Origin: Clostridia bacterium
GTDB taxonomy: Bacteria; Bacillota; Clostridia; Oscillospirales; Acutalibacteraceae
Direction of reading: 5' to 3'
Length of the DNA: 64,000 nucleotides
Assembly: GCA_017559305.1 (NCBI GenBank)
Contig: JAFYSP010000003.1
Coordinates: 62,001 to 126,000 of the forward strand
Shown here: in pieces, positions 43,388 through 52,090 of the stretch
Position numbering within the stretch: position 1 is the stretch's first letter
How the letters are laid out: each line of letters starts with the position of its first letter
The notes under the pieces: generated by a model
The model's database searches: none
Told to the model about the DNA's origin: nothing
The model's input: the letters and a program-made list of their open reading frames with translations, nothing else
Made by a program: the position numbers and the translations under genes

Positions 43388-43553
43388 ACGATGATAGAGG
43401 TGCGAAGCCTATTATTAAGATGTAGAGATGCGCAAACATCTTTGAAGCATCCTAAAGGAGTCTTCGCCGAAATGAAAGTTGCTTTGCGGTGACTTGAGTT
43501 GGTCTGCTGTGAAATACACATCAGACTGTCACATTTTTGTGGAGTGCTATCTT
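43388..43553 (+). promoter_or_regulatory. Lysine riboswitch (L-box) aptamer
   Basis: The conserved L-box strings appear in order: GATAGAGGTGCGAAG, AAAGGAGTC with CGCCGAAATG, TTGCTTTGCGG, a TCTGCTGTGA..CATCAGACTGTCAC arm and GTGGAGTGCTATC, with GATAG (43393-43397) and CTATC (43547-43551) closing helix P1. Lysine binding should favour the terminator just downstream and switch off the transporter genes. Confidence 0.9.
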
Positions 43554-43572
43554 CCATTCTATTTGTATTTTA

Positions 43573-43601
43573 GAACGGTCGATTGCATCGGCCGTTTTTG
43601 T
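43573..43601 (+). terminator. Riboswitch expression-platform terminator
   Basis: ACGGTCGAT pairs with ATCGGCCGT (one T-G pair) and is followed by TTTTTG, 22 bases after the aptamer and 35 bases before the first gene. Confidence 0.85.
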
Positions 43602-43635
43602 TTTGAAAAAACATTTTCCAAAAGGAGAAAAAATT

Positions 43636-44499
43636 ATGAAAAAGTTATTAGCAGTAGTATTGGCAGTATGTCTTCTTTGCCTCGCAGGTTGCGGCGGCAC
43701 AACAGGAAACAACAAAACAAGCATCGCAGATGCAAAAAGTCTCGCAGACCTTTCAGGCGCAAAGATTGCCGCTCAGGCAGGTACCTTCCACGAAGATGCA
43801 CTCGCACAGATTAATGGTGCAGTAACATCTACTTACCCCGATTTTACAGACCTTCTCGTAGCACTTAAGAGCGGCGCTATTGACGGTTATGTAGCAGAAG
43901 AGCCTACAGCATATTCCGTATGCGCAAGTGATGATACACTCAGTTATCTCGCACTTAAGAATAACGATACAGGATTTACCGCAACAGCAGCAGACGTCGG
44001 TATTGCAGTAGCACTTAAGACCGGTTCTGAACTTCGCGATCAGATCAATGCAGTTCTCGCTACCATCACAGAGGAGCAGAAGGCAACCTTGATGCAGCAG
44101 ATCGTTGACTTGACTGCAGGTAAGAGCGTTGATAAGTTCGTTCTCGAAAGCGAAGCACCTGCAAACCCCGTAGGTACACTTAAGGTTGGTATGGAATGTG
44201 CGTACGAGCCATTCAACTGGACCGACGTAGAAGCATCTTACGGATCAGTTGCAATCAGCAGCGAAGGCGGCGGATATGCAAACGGTTACGACGTTCAGAT
44301 TGCACAGTACGTTGCAAACAAACTCGGAATGAAACTTGAAGTATACGCTATCGAATGGGATTCACTTATCCCCGCTGTTCAGTCAGGTGCAGTTGATGCA
44401 GTTATCGCAGGTATGAGCCCCACTGCAGAGCGTGAAGAAGAAGTTGACTTCACAAATACATACTACGAGTCAAACCTCGTTATCATCATCAAGAAATAA
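43636..44499 (+). CDS. Circularly permuted amino acid (probably lysine) binding lipoprotein
   Basis: The 287-residue product has a signal peptide with lipobox CLAGC (Cys19). The mature protein carries both lobes of a family 3 solute-binding protein, but in swapped order. First comes the segment normally in the second half, KSLADLSGAKIAAQAGTFHEDAL to the C-terminal helix EEQKATLMQQIVDL (about 30-160). Then comes the segment normally at the start, GTLKVGMECAYEPFNW, GYDVQIAQYVANKLG, WDSLIPAVQSG, GMSPTAEREEEVDF (about 178-287). Total length equals an ordinary binding protein, so this is a permutation rather than a deletion. Lysine specificity is inferred from the riboswitch. Confidence 0.87.
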   Translation: MKKLLAVVLAVCLLCLAGCGGTTGNNKTSIADAKSLADLSGAKIAAQAGTFHEDALAQINGAVTSTYPDFTDLLVALKSGAIDGYVAEEPTAYSVCASDDTLSYLALKNNDTGFTATAADVGIAVALKTGSELRDQINAVLATITEEQKATLMQQIVDLTAGKSVDKFVLESEAPANPVGTLKVGMECAYEPFNWTDVEASYGSVAISSEGGGYANGYDVQIAQYVANKLGMKLEVYAIEWDSLIPAVQSGAVDAVIAGMSPTAEREEEVDFTNTYYESNLVIIIKK

Positions 44500-44512
44500 G
44501 AAAGATTAAATT

Positions 44513-45280
44513 ATGGAATTTTTAACTGACGTTGGTAATATTTTTCTGAAATATTATCCGCAATTACTCCAAGGTGTAGGTAATACACTCCTCATATCTT
44601 TAATCGGTACTGTAGCAGGTCTTGTAATAGGCCTGCTTACAGGTATTATACGCACAGCCCCAACCTCAAAGAATAAATTCATAAGCGTTTTACATAAGAT
44701 TGTAAACGGCATAATTGCGGTTTATGTCGAGGTATTCAGAGGAACGCCTATGATGGTTCAGGCAATGGTTATTTATTGGGGTTATGCATTTGCTACAGGT
44801 GGAAGCACTTTACCCTTGATTCCATCGGGTATTTTGATTGTATCAATCAATACAGGTGCATATATGGCAGAAATCGTCCGTGGCGGTATCATATCAATTG
44901 ATAAAGGTCAGTTCGAAGGCGCAATGTCTATCGGTATGACACATTCACAGACTATGTTCAGAGTTGTTTTGCCTCAGGTTATCAGAAATATTTTGCCATC
45001 AGTCAGCAACGAATTCGTTATAAACATCAAGGATACCTCTGTTCTTAACGTTATCGGCGTTACAGAACTTTACTACTTCGCAGGAATTATCAAGAGAATG
45101 AATTTCCAGATTTTCCAGACCTACCTTGTAGTTTGTGTCCTTTATTTCGTAATGACCTTCAGTATAACACTTCTTTTGAGATTCCTCGAAAAGAAACTTG
45201 ACGGTAAAGAAAATTATACAATTTTCGGTTCGCAGACAAATCCTGCCGCTGAAATACGCTTTGATAAGGGGGATAAATAA
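44513..45280 (+). CDS. Amino acid ABC transporter permease (HisM/GlnP type)
   Basis: The 255-residue membrane protein has about five helices and the permease coupling motif [21 protein letters not shown] close to EAA-loop form, plus FRGTPMMVQ. It would form the homodimeric channel of the importer. It follows the binding protein by 13 bases under the same lysine riboswitch, and the ATPase gene starts 2 bases after its stop. Confidence 0.93.
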   Translation: MEFLTDVGNIFLKYYPQLLQGVGNTLLISLIGTVAGLVIGLLTGIIRTAPTSKNKFISVLHKIVNGIIAVYVEVFRGTPMMVQAMVIYWGYAFATGGSTLPLIPSGILIVSINTGAYMAEIVRGGIISIDKGQFEGAMSIGMTHSQTMFRVVLPQVIRNILPSVSNEFVINIKDTSVLNVIGVTELYYFAGIIKRMNFQIFQTYLVVCVLYFVMTFSITLLLRFLEKKLDGKENYTIFGSQTNPAAEIRFDKGDK

Positions 45281-45282
45281 TT

Positions 45283-46020
45283 ATGGAAAACGTTATTGAA
45301 CTTGTCCACCTTCAAAAGCAATTCGGTGACCATAAGGTTTTGGAAGATATAAATTTCTCAGTCAGAAAAGGCGAAACCGTAAGTATCATCGGCTCATCAG
45401 GTTCAGGTAAGAGTACGATGCTCCGTTGTATCAACCTTCTCGAAACGCCAACGGGTGGAGAAATATTGTTCCACGGCGAAAACGTTGAGACCTCACCTAT
45501 GGGCGTGTCACAGTATCGCGCAAAGGTCGGAATGGTATTCCAGTCATTCAATCTCTTTAATAATATGACGGTTATTGAAAACTGTATGGTCGGACAGACC
45601 CAGGTGTTAAAGAGGGATAAAGCAACTGCAAAAGAAATTGCAATGCAGTATCTTGAAAAGGTTGGTATGACTCCTTATATCAATGCTAAACCCCGTCAGT
45701 TGTCAGGCGGTCAGAAACAAAGAGTTGCAATTGCCCGTGCTCTTGCAATGGATCCCGAGGTAATCCTTTTTGATGAACCTACTTCGGCGCTCGATCCCGA
45801 AATGGTCGGCGAAGTTCTGACTGTTATGAAGCAACTTTCCGAAAGCGGAATGACTATGCTTGTCGTTACTCACGAAATGGCATTCGCAAAGAACGTTTCC
45901 GATAGGGTCATTTTCATGAGCGATGGAATCATTTTGGAAGAGGGCACACCCCAAGATATCTTCGATAATCCCAAAAATCAGCGCACGAAGGAATTTGTCG
46001 GTCGAGACGGATCATTCTAA
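45283..46020 (+). CDS. Amino acid ABC transporter ATP-binding protein (GlnQ/HisP type)
   Basis: The 245-residue ATPase has Walker [13 protein letters not shown], the signature [16 protein letters not shown], Walker [13 protein letters not shown] and the switch His in VVTHEMAFA. It drives the predicted lysine importer and is the last gene of the operon; a terminator follows at 46062. Confidence 0.95.
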   Translation: MENVIELVHLQKQFGDHKVLEDINFSVRKGETVSIIGSSGSGKSTMLRCINLLETPTGGEILFHGENVETSPMGVSQYRAKVGMVFQSFNLFNNMTVIENCMVGQTQVLKRDKATAKEIAMQYLEKVGMTPYINAKPRQLSGGQKQRVAIARALAMDPEVILFDEPTSALDPEMVGEVLTVMKQLSESGMTMLVVTHEMAFAKNVSDRVIFMSDGIILEEGTPQDIFDNPKNQRTKEFVGRDGSF

Positions 46021-46061
46021 ACAAAAAGGGAATAAACCCCTTAAAACTAAAAATTCGCATT

Positions 46062-46092
46062 AAAAAAGCCACTCTGACGAGTGGCTTTTTTG
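46062..46092 (+). terminator. Terminator of the lysine importer operon
   Basis: AAAAAGCCACTC pairs with GAGTGGCTTTTT around TGAC. The A-run on the other side lets it also serve the EamA gene on the minus strand. Confidence 0.9.
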
Positions 46093-46121
46093 CGTTGTCA
46101 TAAAATATTGCGTCGCTTGAC

Positions 46122-46988
46122 TTATAAATTCAAAAATACTGCGGCGACAGCGCCAAGTCCAATTCCTACCATTTGCAACTTGGTAAGTTTCTCTTTGTAA
46201 ATAAGTACCGCAAGTACAGATGCACCAATGATTCCTGCGGCAGAAATGGTCGGGAATATGACCGATACGGGCAATACGTTTCTACCGGTCAGCATCATAA
46301 CGAAAAGGTTTACAAGACCATTGCAAAGTCCGTATAAAAGGTGGTGGGGAAGTCCGATTTTTATATTGGAAACTATTTCCTTTTTCTCACTGAAAATTGC
46401 AAATATAAAAACCGCAACAAATGCAAAAGAAAGAGCTAAAATCATAAGTTCACTTTTGTAAGCACCGTCAAAAGCCCTTTGCTGCGCTGTTTGTGAGGTG
46501 GTACAACCGCCGTTACCGATAAAGGATAAGAATGTAAAAATCACCCATTTGTAGTTGATCTTTTTTTCTTGTATACCTTTTTGCTTAAGGTTTACGGCTA
46601 TTATCGAAACGGTAAGAAATACCATACCGATGATAAGGAAAAGTCCTATCGGTTCATTATAAAAAATTATTCCGTAAACAGTTGGAATCAGTAAAGAAAA
46701 ATTCACAAAAAGCGTTGTGAGCGATAAAGGACCGTTTTGTATTGCAAGGAAATTTCCTACTACCGCAACACCAAATGAAATTCCGAAAATGGCTGCATAG
46801 GGAAGAAGCGCCGCATTGCTGAAATCAAGTTTTCCGCCCGATGAAATTGCAAAAAATACTATCTGGAAAAATATTACCATTGCGGAAAAACTCATTCCGC
46901 CGTTAGAAACTTTTTTTATGTATCCTTTTTGCGCTACAGCCACAATCAACTGACATACGGCAACACCGATAAGTAAAAACCAATCCAT
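46122..46988 (-). CDS. EamA/DMT superfamily membrane transporter
   Basis: The 288-residue protein has about ten membrane helices in two repeats and ends with YKEKLTKLQMVGIGLGAVAAV, nearly the same closing segment as the paralogue at 7357. It is divergent from a PocR-AraC regulator and an uncharacterised glycosidase-like gene, again pairing an EamA transporter with an AraC regulator and a hydrolase. The substrate is unknown. Confidence 0.8.
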   Translation of the reverse strand: MDWFLLIGVAVCQLIVAVAQKGYIKKVSNGGMSFSAMVIFFQIVFFAISSGGKLDFSNAALLPYAAIFGISFGVAVVGNFLAIQNGPLSLTTLFVNFSLLIPTVYGIIFYNEPIGLFLIIGMVFLTVSIIAVNLKQKGIQEKKINYKWVIFTFLSFIGNGGCTTSQTAQQRAFDGAYKSELMILALSFAFVAVFIFAIFSEKKEIVSNIKIGLPHHLLYGLCNGLVNLFVMMLTGRNVLPVSVIFPTISAAGIIGASVLAVLIYKEKLTKLQMVGIGLGAVAAVFLNL

Positions 46989-47107
46989 ATTGTTCTCCTT
47001 TGTTTTAGTACATATAAGATATTACAAATATCTCCATTCATTTACAATGTATTATCTTCACTAAAAATTGCACTTTTGTCACTTGTGCGGCAAAAATCAA
47101 AATTTTA

Positions 47108-47135
47108 CTTGACAAATACTCACGTTTTGTCATAA
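47108..47135 (+). promoter_or_regulatory. Promoter of the PocR-AraC regulator operon
   Basis: TTGACA (47108-47113) and CATAAT (47130-47135) are 16 bases apart. TGACAAA and TTTTGTCA form an inverted repeat across the promoter that could be an operator. Confidence 0.6.
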
Positions 47136-47153
47136 TAAATTTGAGGTGAGAAA

Positions 47154-47972
47154 ATGATAGTCAAGTATGATACCGAAAAACTAAATAAACTTATATGTGA
47201 CTTATCCAGTCTTCTCGGTATCTCTATAAGTTTTCTCGACAGGGATTTTTGTGCACTTACAGAGTGTAAATCACAAGAGGGATTTTGCGCTACCATACAA
47301 AGTTCAAAAAAGGGAAAAGAACTTTGTGTGTCGTCAGATGCCGCAATACTTGGCAAATGTACTAAAACTCTTAAATTTGAATCTCATATCTGCCATGCAG
47401 GTCTTTGCGATGCCGCAATGCCTATAATAAAAAACGGCGAGATTGTCGGATATATTATAATGGGCAGAATCAGAACCGATATAGACGAAACCGAAATTGC
47501 CCGTCGCAATGCATGGTTCGGTGAAAACACCCGGAATATCATAAAAAACTATCGTGAACTTTCCTATTTCACACCCGATAGAATAGAGTCGCTTCGAAGT
47601 CTGCTTTCTTATGTAATTTTTGATAGCGCAATCGAAATCGAGCAGGATGAACTCATAACAAGGGCAACCGAGTATATAAACGCCAATATTCAAAACGACC
47701 TTTCGGTATCTCTGCTTTGCAGTAAACTCGGCGCTTCCAAAAACGTGCTATATAAGTGCTTCGATGAATTTTACGGAATGACTCTCGGAGAATATATAAC
47801 CGTCCGCCGTATCTCAAAAGCCAAGGAATTGCTCGAAAAGACCAATGACCCGGTATATTTGGTTGCTGAAAAGGTTGGAATCGGAAACTATACGTATTTT
47901 TGCCGCCTTTTTTCAAAGCAGGTCGGCATTTCACCCCTTAAATACAGAAAATCAATAAAATCAAATCATTGA
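47154..47972 (+). CDS. AraC family regulator with PocR sensory domain
   Basis: The 272-residue protein has an N-terminal PocR-type domain (about 5-150) with Cys residues in ECKSQEGFCATI, ELCVSS, LGKCTK and CHAGLCDAAMPI, typical of sensors binding small hydrocarbon-like or sugar-derived ligands, and a C-terminal AraC double helix-turn-helix (about 175-270) with VAEKVGIGNYTYFCRLF. It is divergent from the EamA gene and 13 bases before the glycosidase-like gene, so it likely regulates both. Confidence 0.85.
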   Translation: MIVKYDTEKLNKLICDLSSLLGISISFLDRDFCALTECKSQEGFCATIQSSKKGKELCVSSDAAILGKCTKTLKFESHICHAGLCDAAMPIIKNGEIVGYIIMGRIRTDIDETEIARRNAWFGENTRNIIKNYRELSYFTPDRIESLRSLLSYVIFDSAIEIEQDELITRATEYINANIQNDLSVSLLCSKLGASKNVLYKCFDEFYGMTLGEYITVRRISKAKELLEKTNDPVYLVAEKVGIGNYTYFCRLFSKQVGISPLKYRKSIKSNH

Positions 47973-47985
47973 AAGGATAATGATT

Positions 47986-49893
47986 ATGTATAAAGTATCA
48001 GTGCCTATTGTCATCGAGGAAATCGAGCGCTACGGCGCCGCTCATTTCATTGAGGAACTCAAAAAAACCGACACAAAGCGAGTGTTTGTTGCGATCGGTG
48101 TTATCGGCAGTGAATCCGAAAAAAGAAGAAGAACACTCGAGAACTTGACTGCTGCCATAAAAGAATTCAAGGCGGCAGGTTACGAGGTCGGTATGTGGGT
48201 ATGGACATTTTTGCGCGAAGGCCCCGATAACTATACTCGCCGCCATTTCTTTAACGGCAAAGTGGCAGGCGGAGAGGTTTGCGGACTCGATCCCAATTTC
48301 CTTGCCGATGAAGAGGATTTCATTAAGCAAGTAGCCACAACGGGTACCGATCTTATCCTTTTTGACGATGATTTTAACGTCAGCATAGCATATCTTTTTG
48401 GCTTTGCTTGTATCTGCGATAACCATATGAAACTCTATCGCGAGATTTTGGGAGAGGACGTTTCTAAAGAAGAATTCGTTGATAAGATTTTCAAGGGCGG
48501 CAGAAATAAATACCGTGATGCCTGGCTTGAGGGCAACAGAAGAACTCTCGTTAATTTCTCAAAGCGTATGCGCGCGGCAGTTGATTCGGTAAATCCCAAC
48601 GTTAGAATGGGACACTGCGCCGTTATGTCTGTATTCGACGTGGACGGTATTGATTCCTTTGAAATTTCTAAAATCCTTGCAGGTAATACAAGACCTTTCA
48701 TTCGCCTTATCGGTGCGCCCTATTGGGCAGAAAAGCGTCAGTTCCATATGAGAACGGCTGCCGACGTAGTTGCAATGGAGAGAATGCAGTGCGCCTGGTG
48801 TAAATATGATGATATCGAGATTATGACCGAGGGCGATGTATTTCCAAGACCTCGTCATTTAATTCCTGCGGCTCATCTTGAAATGTTTGACCTTGCTACA
48901 CGCTGTGATAATAGAACAAACGGTATTTTGCGTTATATGTTAGACTATTGCTCAAGGGTTACCTATGAGCCGGGTTACGTCAAGCATTATATTAAGAATA
49001 AACCTTTATATGAGGCAGTCGAAAAGTATTTCAAGGGCAGAGAGGACGTGGGTGTCCGTGTTTATGAGGCGCTCAATAAAGTCCGTGATATAGTATTGCC
49101 AGAGGACAAATACATAGGCGATGCATATATTGATTCCTTGTTCTATTCACCTGCATCACATTTGCTCAACTATATGTCAATCCCCGCAATTTACAGCGGC
49201 AAGGGAGTAGCAGGTATTGCATTCGGCGAAAACTATAAAGAACTTGACGACGATGCATTGAACGGCGGTCTTTTCCTTGACGTCAAGGCAGCATTAAATC
49301 TTCAAAAACAAGGTGTGGATGTCGGTCTTATCTCGGCAGAAAATATGGAGATTGAGGTGAACGGCTGTCTGCCTCCTCTTAACGAGTATTTCGTTGAAAC
49401 CGATCAACCCATATGTGTGTTCGGAGATAAAAACAATGCTTATGCCATAAAGGTTTCCGACAAGGCGGTCGTCACCGCTTACCACGGAAATGACGTGACC
49501 GAAAATCCTTCAAGTTACCGTTATGAAAATGCAAATGGTCAGCGTTTTGTTGTTTTTGCATTCGACGGATACCTTGCCGATAAAGCGCAACTCCGTAATT
49601 ATGAGCGTCAGCGTCAGATGATAGAGGATATCGAATGGCTCACAGGCAAGAAACCCGAAGTCGTTTGCAAGGGCAATCCCGACCTTTATATCATTACCAA
49701 AAAACAGAATGATGAACTCTCAGTAGGACTTTTCAACCTCTCGATTGATACGGCACTCGATCCGGTGGTAGAACTTGCAAGTGACTATTCAAGCGCTGAG
49801 TTTATAAACTGCGAGGGGAAAATGGAAGGCAACAAGATTTACCTTTCAGACCTGAATCCCTATACCTTCTCTGCAATTTTTATTAAAAAATAA
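47986..49893 (+). CDS. Uncharacterised TIM-barrel glycosidase-like protein
   Basis: The 635-residue protein is not one I recognise. The first half reads like a barrel: strands RVFVAIGVIG, YEVGMWVWTFL, TDLILFDDDFNV (48349-48384) and DIEIMTEGDVF (48811-48843) alternate with helices, with acidic residues at strand ends where glycosidases place catalytic residues. The second half resembles the beta-galactosidase-type lobe (GLFLDVKAALNLQKQGVDVGL) and closes with a beta-sandwich. There is no signal peptide, so it should be cytoplasmic. The start at 47986 is 8 bases after AAAGGA. The EamA transporter and PocR regulator next to it suggest an imported glycoside as substrate; this is inference. Confidence 0.6.
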   Translation: MYKVSVPIVIEEIERYGAAHFIEELKKTDTKRVFVAIGVIGSESEKRRRTLENLTAAIKEFKAAGYEVGMWVWTFLREGPDNYTRRHFFNGKVAGGEVCGLDPNFLADEEDFIKQVATTGTDLILFDDDFNVSIAYLFGFACICDNHMKLYREILGEDVSKEEFVDKIFKGGRNKYRDAWLEGNRRTLVNFSKRMRAAVDSVNPNVRMGHCAVMSVFDVDGIDSFEISKILAGNTRPFIRLIGAPYWAEKRQFHMRTAADVVAMERMQCAWCKYDDIEIMTEGDVFPRPRHLIPAAHLEMFDLATRCDNRTNGILRYMLDYCSRVTYEPGYVKHYIKNKPLYEAVEKYFKGREDVGVRVYEALNKVRDIVLPEDKYIGDAYIDSLFYSPASHLLNYMSIPAIYSGKGVAGIAFGENYKELDDDALNGGLFLDVKAALNLQKQGVDVGLISAENMEIEVNGCLPPLNEYFVETDQPICVFGDKNNAYAIKVSDKAVVTAYHGNDVTENPSSYRYENANGQRFVVFAFDGYLADKAQLRNYERQRQMIEDIEWLTGKKPEVVCKGNPDLYIITKKQNDELSVGLFNLSIDTALDPVVELASDYSSAEFINCEGKMEGNKIYLSDLNPYTFSAIFIKK

Positions 49894-49903
49894 GAAAAAA
49901 AGA

Positions 49904-49941
49904 CCTTCTATAGAGCGAGCTCCTTAGAAGGTCTTTTTTTG
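49904..49941. terminator. Bidirectional terminator
   Basis: AAAAAAAGACCTTCT pairs with AGAAGGTCTTTTTTT, ending the glycosidase-like gene and the surface protein gene that converges on it. Confidence 0.9.
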
Positions 49942-49949
49942 ATAGCTTA

Positions 49950-51737
49950 TTATTTCTTCTTTTTGATAATTATTATTGGTGTAGCAATTATAGCAATAAG
50001 TACACCAATTGATACCCAAATAATTGTAAGTATGTTATCTGTAGTATTGCTATTTTGATTGCTATCGATAATGCTTTGATTAGATGTGCTATTTGAAACC
50101 ACGTCGGTATCAACAAAACTATTGTTGTTTTCAGAGGAAACCATATCGATAGAAATAGTGTTTGATGATATAAATTTCGAAGAAATGTTGGTTTCAGATG
50201 AGTTGATAGATGAATTTATGTCAGATGAAATACTTGGAGTAACTGTGTTTTTAGAAGAAACATTTGCGGACGAAATATTGTTAGTTTGCGAATTGACAGT
50301 TTTTTTATAACCACATATTTTGCATACATTATTATTTAAGGTATGGGCAGCATAATTATCCTTATCGGAATGACCGCATGTTGCATTATGCCAATGACCT
50401 GTGTCGTCAAAAGACCACTTATCAGAAAAAGAATGTGAGTGTGATTTTGATGATATTTTTACATACAATGCTGATTCAATATCCTTAAAATCTTTTGTCT
50501 TTTTCGGATTTTTAGAATCAACTTTGGTATCGATATATATTTCGGGGGATTTGTACTTGCTTATGTTATATGAGCTTGAATTGATTGAAGCAGTATAACC
50601 CGAAGAAATAAGATTTCCGCCACTGATGGTGAAATCTTCTTTTGATCTTATGCCACAGCTATCGGTTCCACCATTTGCAACTTGACAAGCACTTGCTGTT
50701 ATGTTTCCTCCTGTCATATTAAAGACATAACCCAATAAGCCATATGAGTTTAAACTAGTGCCTATACATTCGGCATTTATTGTACCACTTTTTATATTTG
50801 CATTATATGCATATACGGCTTCTGACAAATTTGAGTTTTCAGCTGTGGCATTTATGGTGGCACCATTTAAGTTTAGAGTGAAAGCATAAAATCCACATGA
50901 TGAATTATCAATGGCAGATTTTGATGAAGAATTAACTACGCCTGAATTACCATTAAATGTATTACAAATAATTCCAGATGTATTACCAAAAGCAGTTATA
51001 TTTGATTTGTTAAGTGTGAGTGTTCCAACTACAGAAATACCTTTACAGTTGCGATGATTATTTTTTGGATTTGCAAAAGTCACATTGCATTTTGCTGTGA
51101 TATTGCATGAATTCAATATACAATCCATACCGGTTTCAATGGAATTAAAAGATATTGAACTGTTATTACTAATAGAAACACTATTAATATTTGCTTTGAT
51201 GTTAGAATCATTTATTTCTAAACTGTTCGCATATATTCCTACAACTGAAAAATGACCCTCATAATTAGTTGAATAAGTAATATCTTCAATATTAATTTCA
51301 AGTTTGTTGTTTCCACTAATCACAAGGTTGTTTTCAGTAAAAATCCCCGCGATTAAATCAAGTCTAGGTGTACTTTTTTTCCCAAGATTGGTCAAAGAAA
51401 TTTTGCAATTACCTTTAATGATGATTTTAAGATTATCAATTTCTGAGTAAATGCCGCAGAATTTTTGAGTGTAGTTTTCTTTGTTGTATTGATCCGACGC
51501 TATTTTTATAATAGCTCCTTTTGTAATGGTTGCGTTATTAAGTGTGAGTGTGTTTGTTGAGGGGACAAATGTAGCGGTGCCACTTGCGCAGTTAATGGAT
51601 AATTTATCAGAAGTAAATTGTTCGCCGTTTACATATAAATTATATTCGGTTGCGGCACATGCACCGATAGGGAGTGCTAATATATAAATCAGCAAAACCA
51701 TCATACAGGACAAATAAATTTTAAAAACTTTTTTCAT
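49950..51737 (-). CDS. Large membrane-anchored surface protein with repeated beta-strand region
   Basis: The 595-residue protein has a signal peptide (cut near GACAAT), about 390 residues of repeating short beta strands such as GTINAECIG and LTLNKSNITAFGNTSG that suggest a right-handed beta-helix or carbohydrate-binding fold, a His/Cys module (HSHSFSDKWSFDD, HWHNATCGH, CKICGYKK), a Ser/Asn-rich linker and a C-terminal membrane helix ending KKKK. The start at 51737 follows AAAGGAGC. The DNA is richer in A+T than neighbouring operons. The function is unknown; adhesion or glycan binding is inference. Confidence 0.75.
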   Translation of the reverse strand: MKKVFKIYLSCMMVLLIYILALPIGACAATEYNLYVNGEQFTSDKLSINCASGTATFVPSTNTLTLNNATITKGAIIKIASDQYNKENYTQKFCGIYSEIDNLKIIIKGNCKISLTNLGKKSTPRLDLIAGIFTENNLVISGNNKLEINIEDITYSTNYEGHFSVVGIYANSLEINDSNIKANINSVSISNNSSISFNSIETGMDCILNSCNITAKCNVTFANPKNNHRNCKGISVVGTLTLNKSNITAFGNTSGIICNTFNGNSGVVNSSSKSAIDNSSCGFYAFTLNLNGATINATAENSNLSEAVYAYNANIKSGTINAECIGTSLNSYGLLGYVFNMTGGNITASACQVANGGTDSCGIRSKEDFTISGGNLISSGYTASINSSSYNISKYKSPEIYIDTKVDSKNPKKTKDFKDIESALYVKISSKSHSHSFSDKWSFDDTGHWHNATCGHSDKDNYAAHTLNNNVCKICGYKKTVNSQTNNISSANVSSKNTVTPSISSDINSSINSSETNISSKFISSNTISIDMVSSENNNSFVDTDVVSNSTSNQSIIDSNQNSNTTDNILTIIWVSIGVLIAIIATPIIIIKKKK

Positions 51738-51776
51738 ATTAACAGCTCCTTTTAAGTTGTTTGCTTTCGCAATTGA

Positions 51777-51806
51777 ATTATAAACCAAAATAATATTTAC
51801 TGTCAA
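51777..51806 (-). promoter_or_regulatory. Promoter of the surface protein gene
   Basis: On the minus strand TTGACA (51806-51801) and TATAAT (51782-51777) are 18 bases apart. Confidence 0.78.
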
Positions 51807-52027
51807 CACCTTTAATGACTCATAAAAGATGCGATTTTTTATTCATAAAATCCTTTTTGCGACATAATATAAATAATATGAAATGTATAATAAAATTCTG
51901 AAGGCAATTGCCGCTTATTGCGAGGAATTGCCCTCTTTTTATGCGAAACGGCACGAAAACTGTGCAATCTGCACAATTTTTATTATAAAAAACTGTATAC
52001 CGCATTTTAAAATATACAAAAAACCGC

Positions 52028-52056
52028 TTGAAAAAGCAGAAATAGTTTGTTATTAT
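52028..52056 (+). promoter_or_regulatory. Promoter of the glycogen operon
   Basis: TTGAAA (52028-52033) and TATTAT (52051-52056) are 17 bases apart, about 35 bases before glgB. The rest of the 51810-52027 gap shows only short palindromes (GGCAATTGCC, GTGCAATCTGCAC) and no credible gene. Confidence 0.6.
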
Positions 52057-52090
52057 ATAATAGTAAAGGTTTAACTAAGGGAGTGATAAA

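Noticed and set aside
51883..52074. A 63-residue plus-strand frame before glgB
   Set aside because: It has no ribosome site, crosses the glgB promoter and shows no recognisable features.
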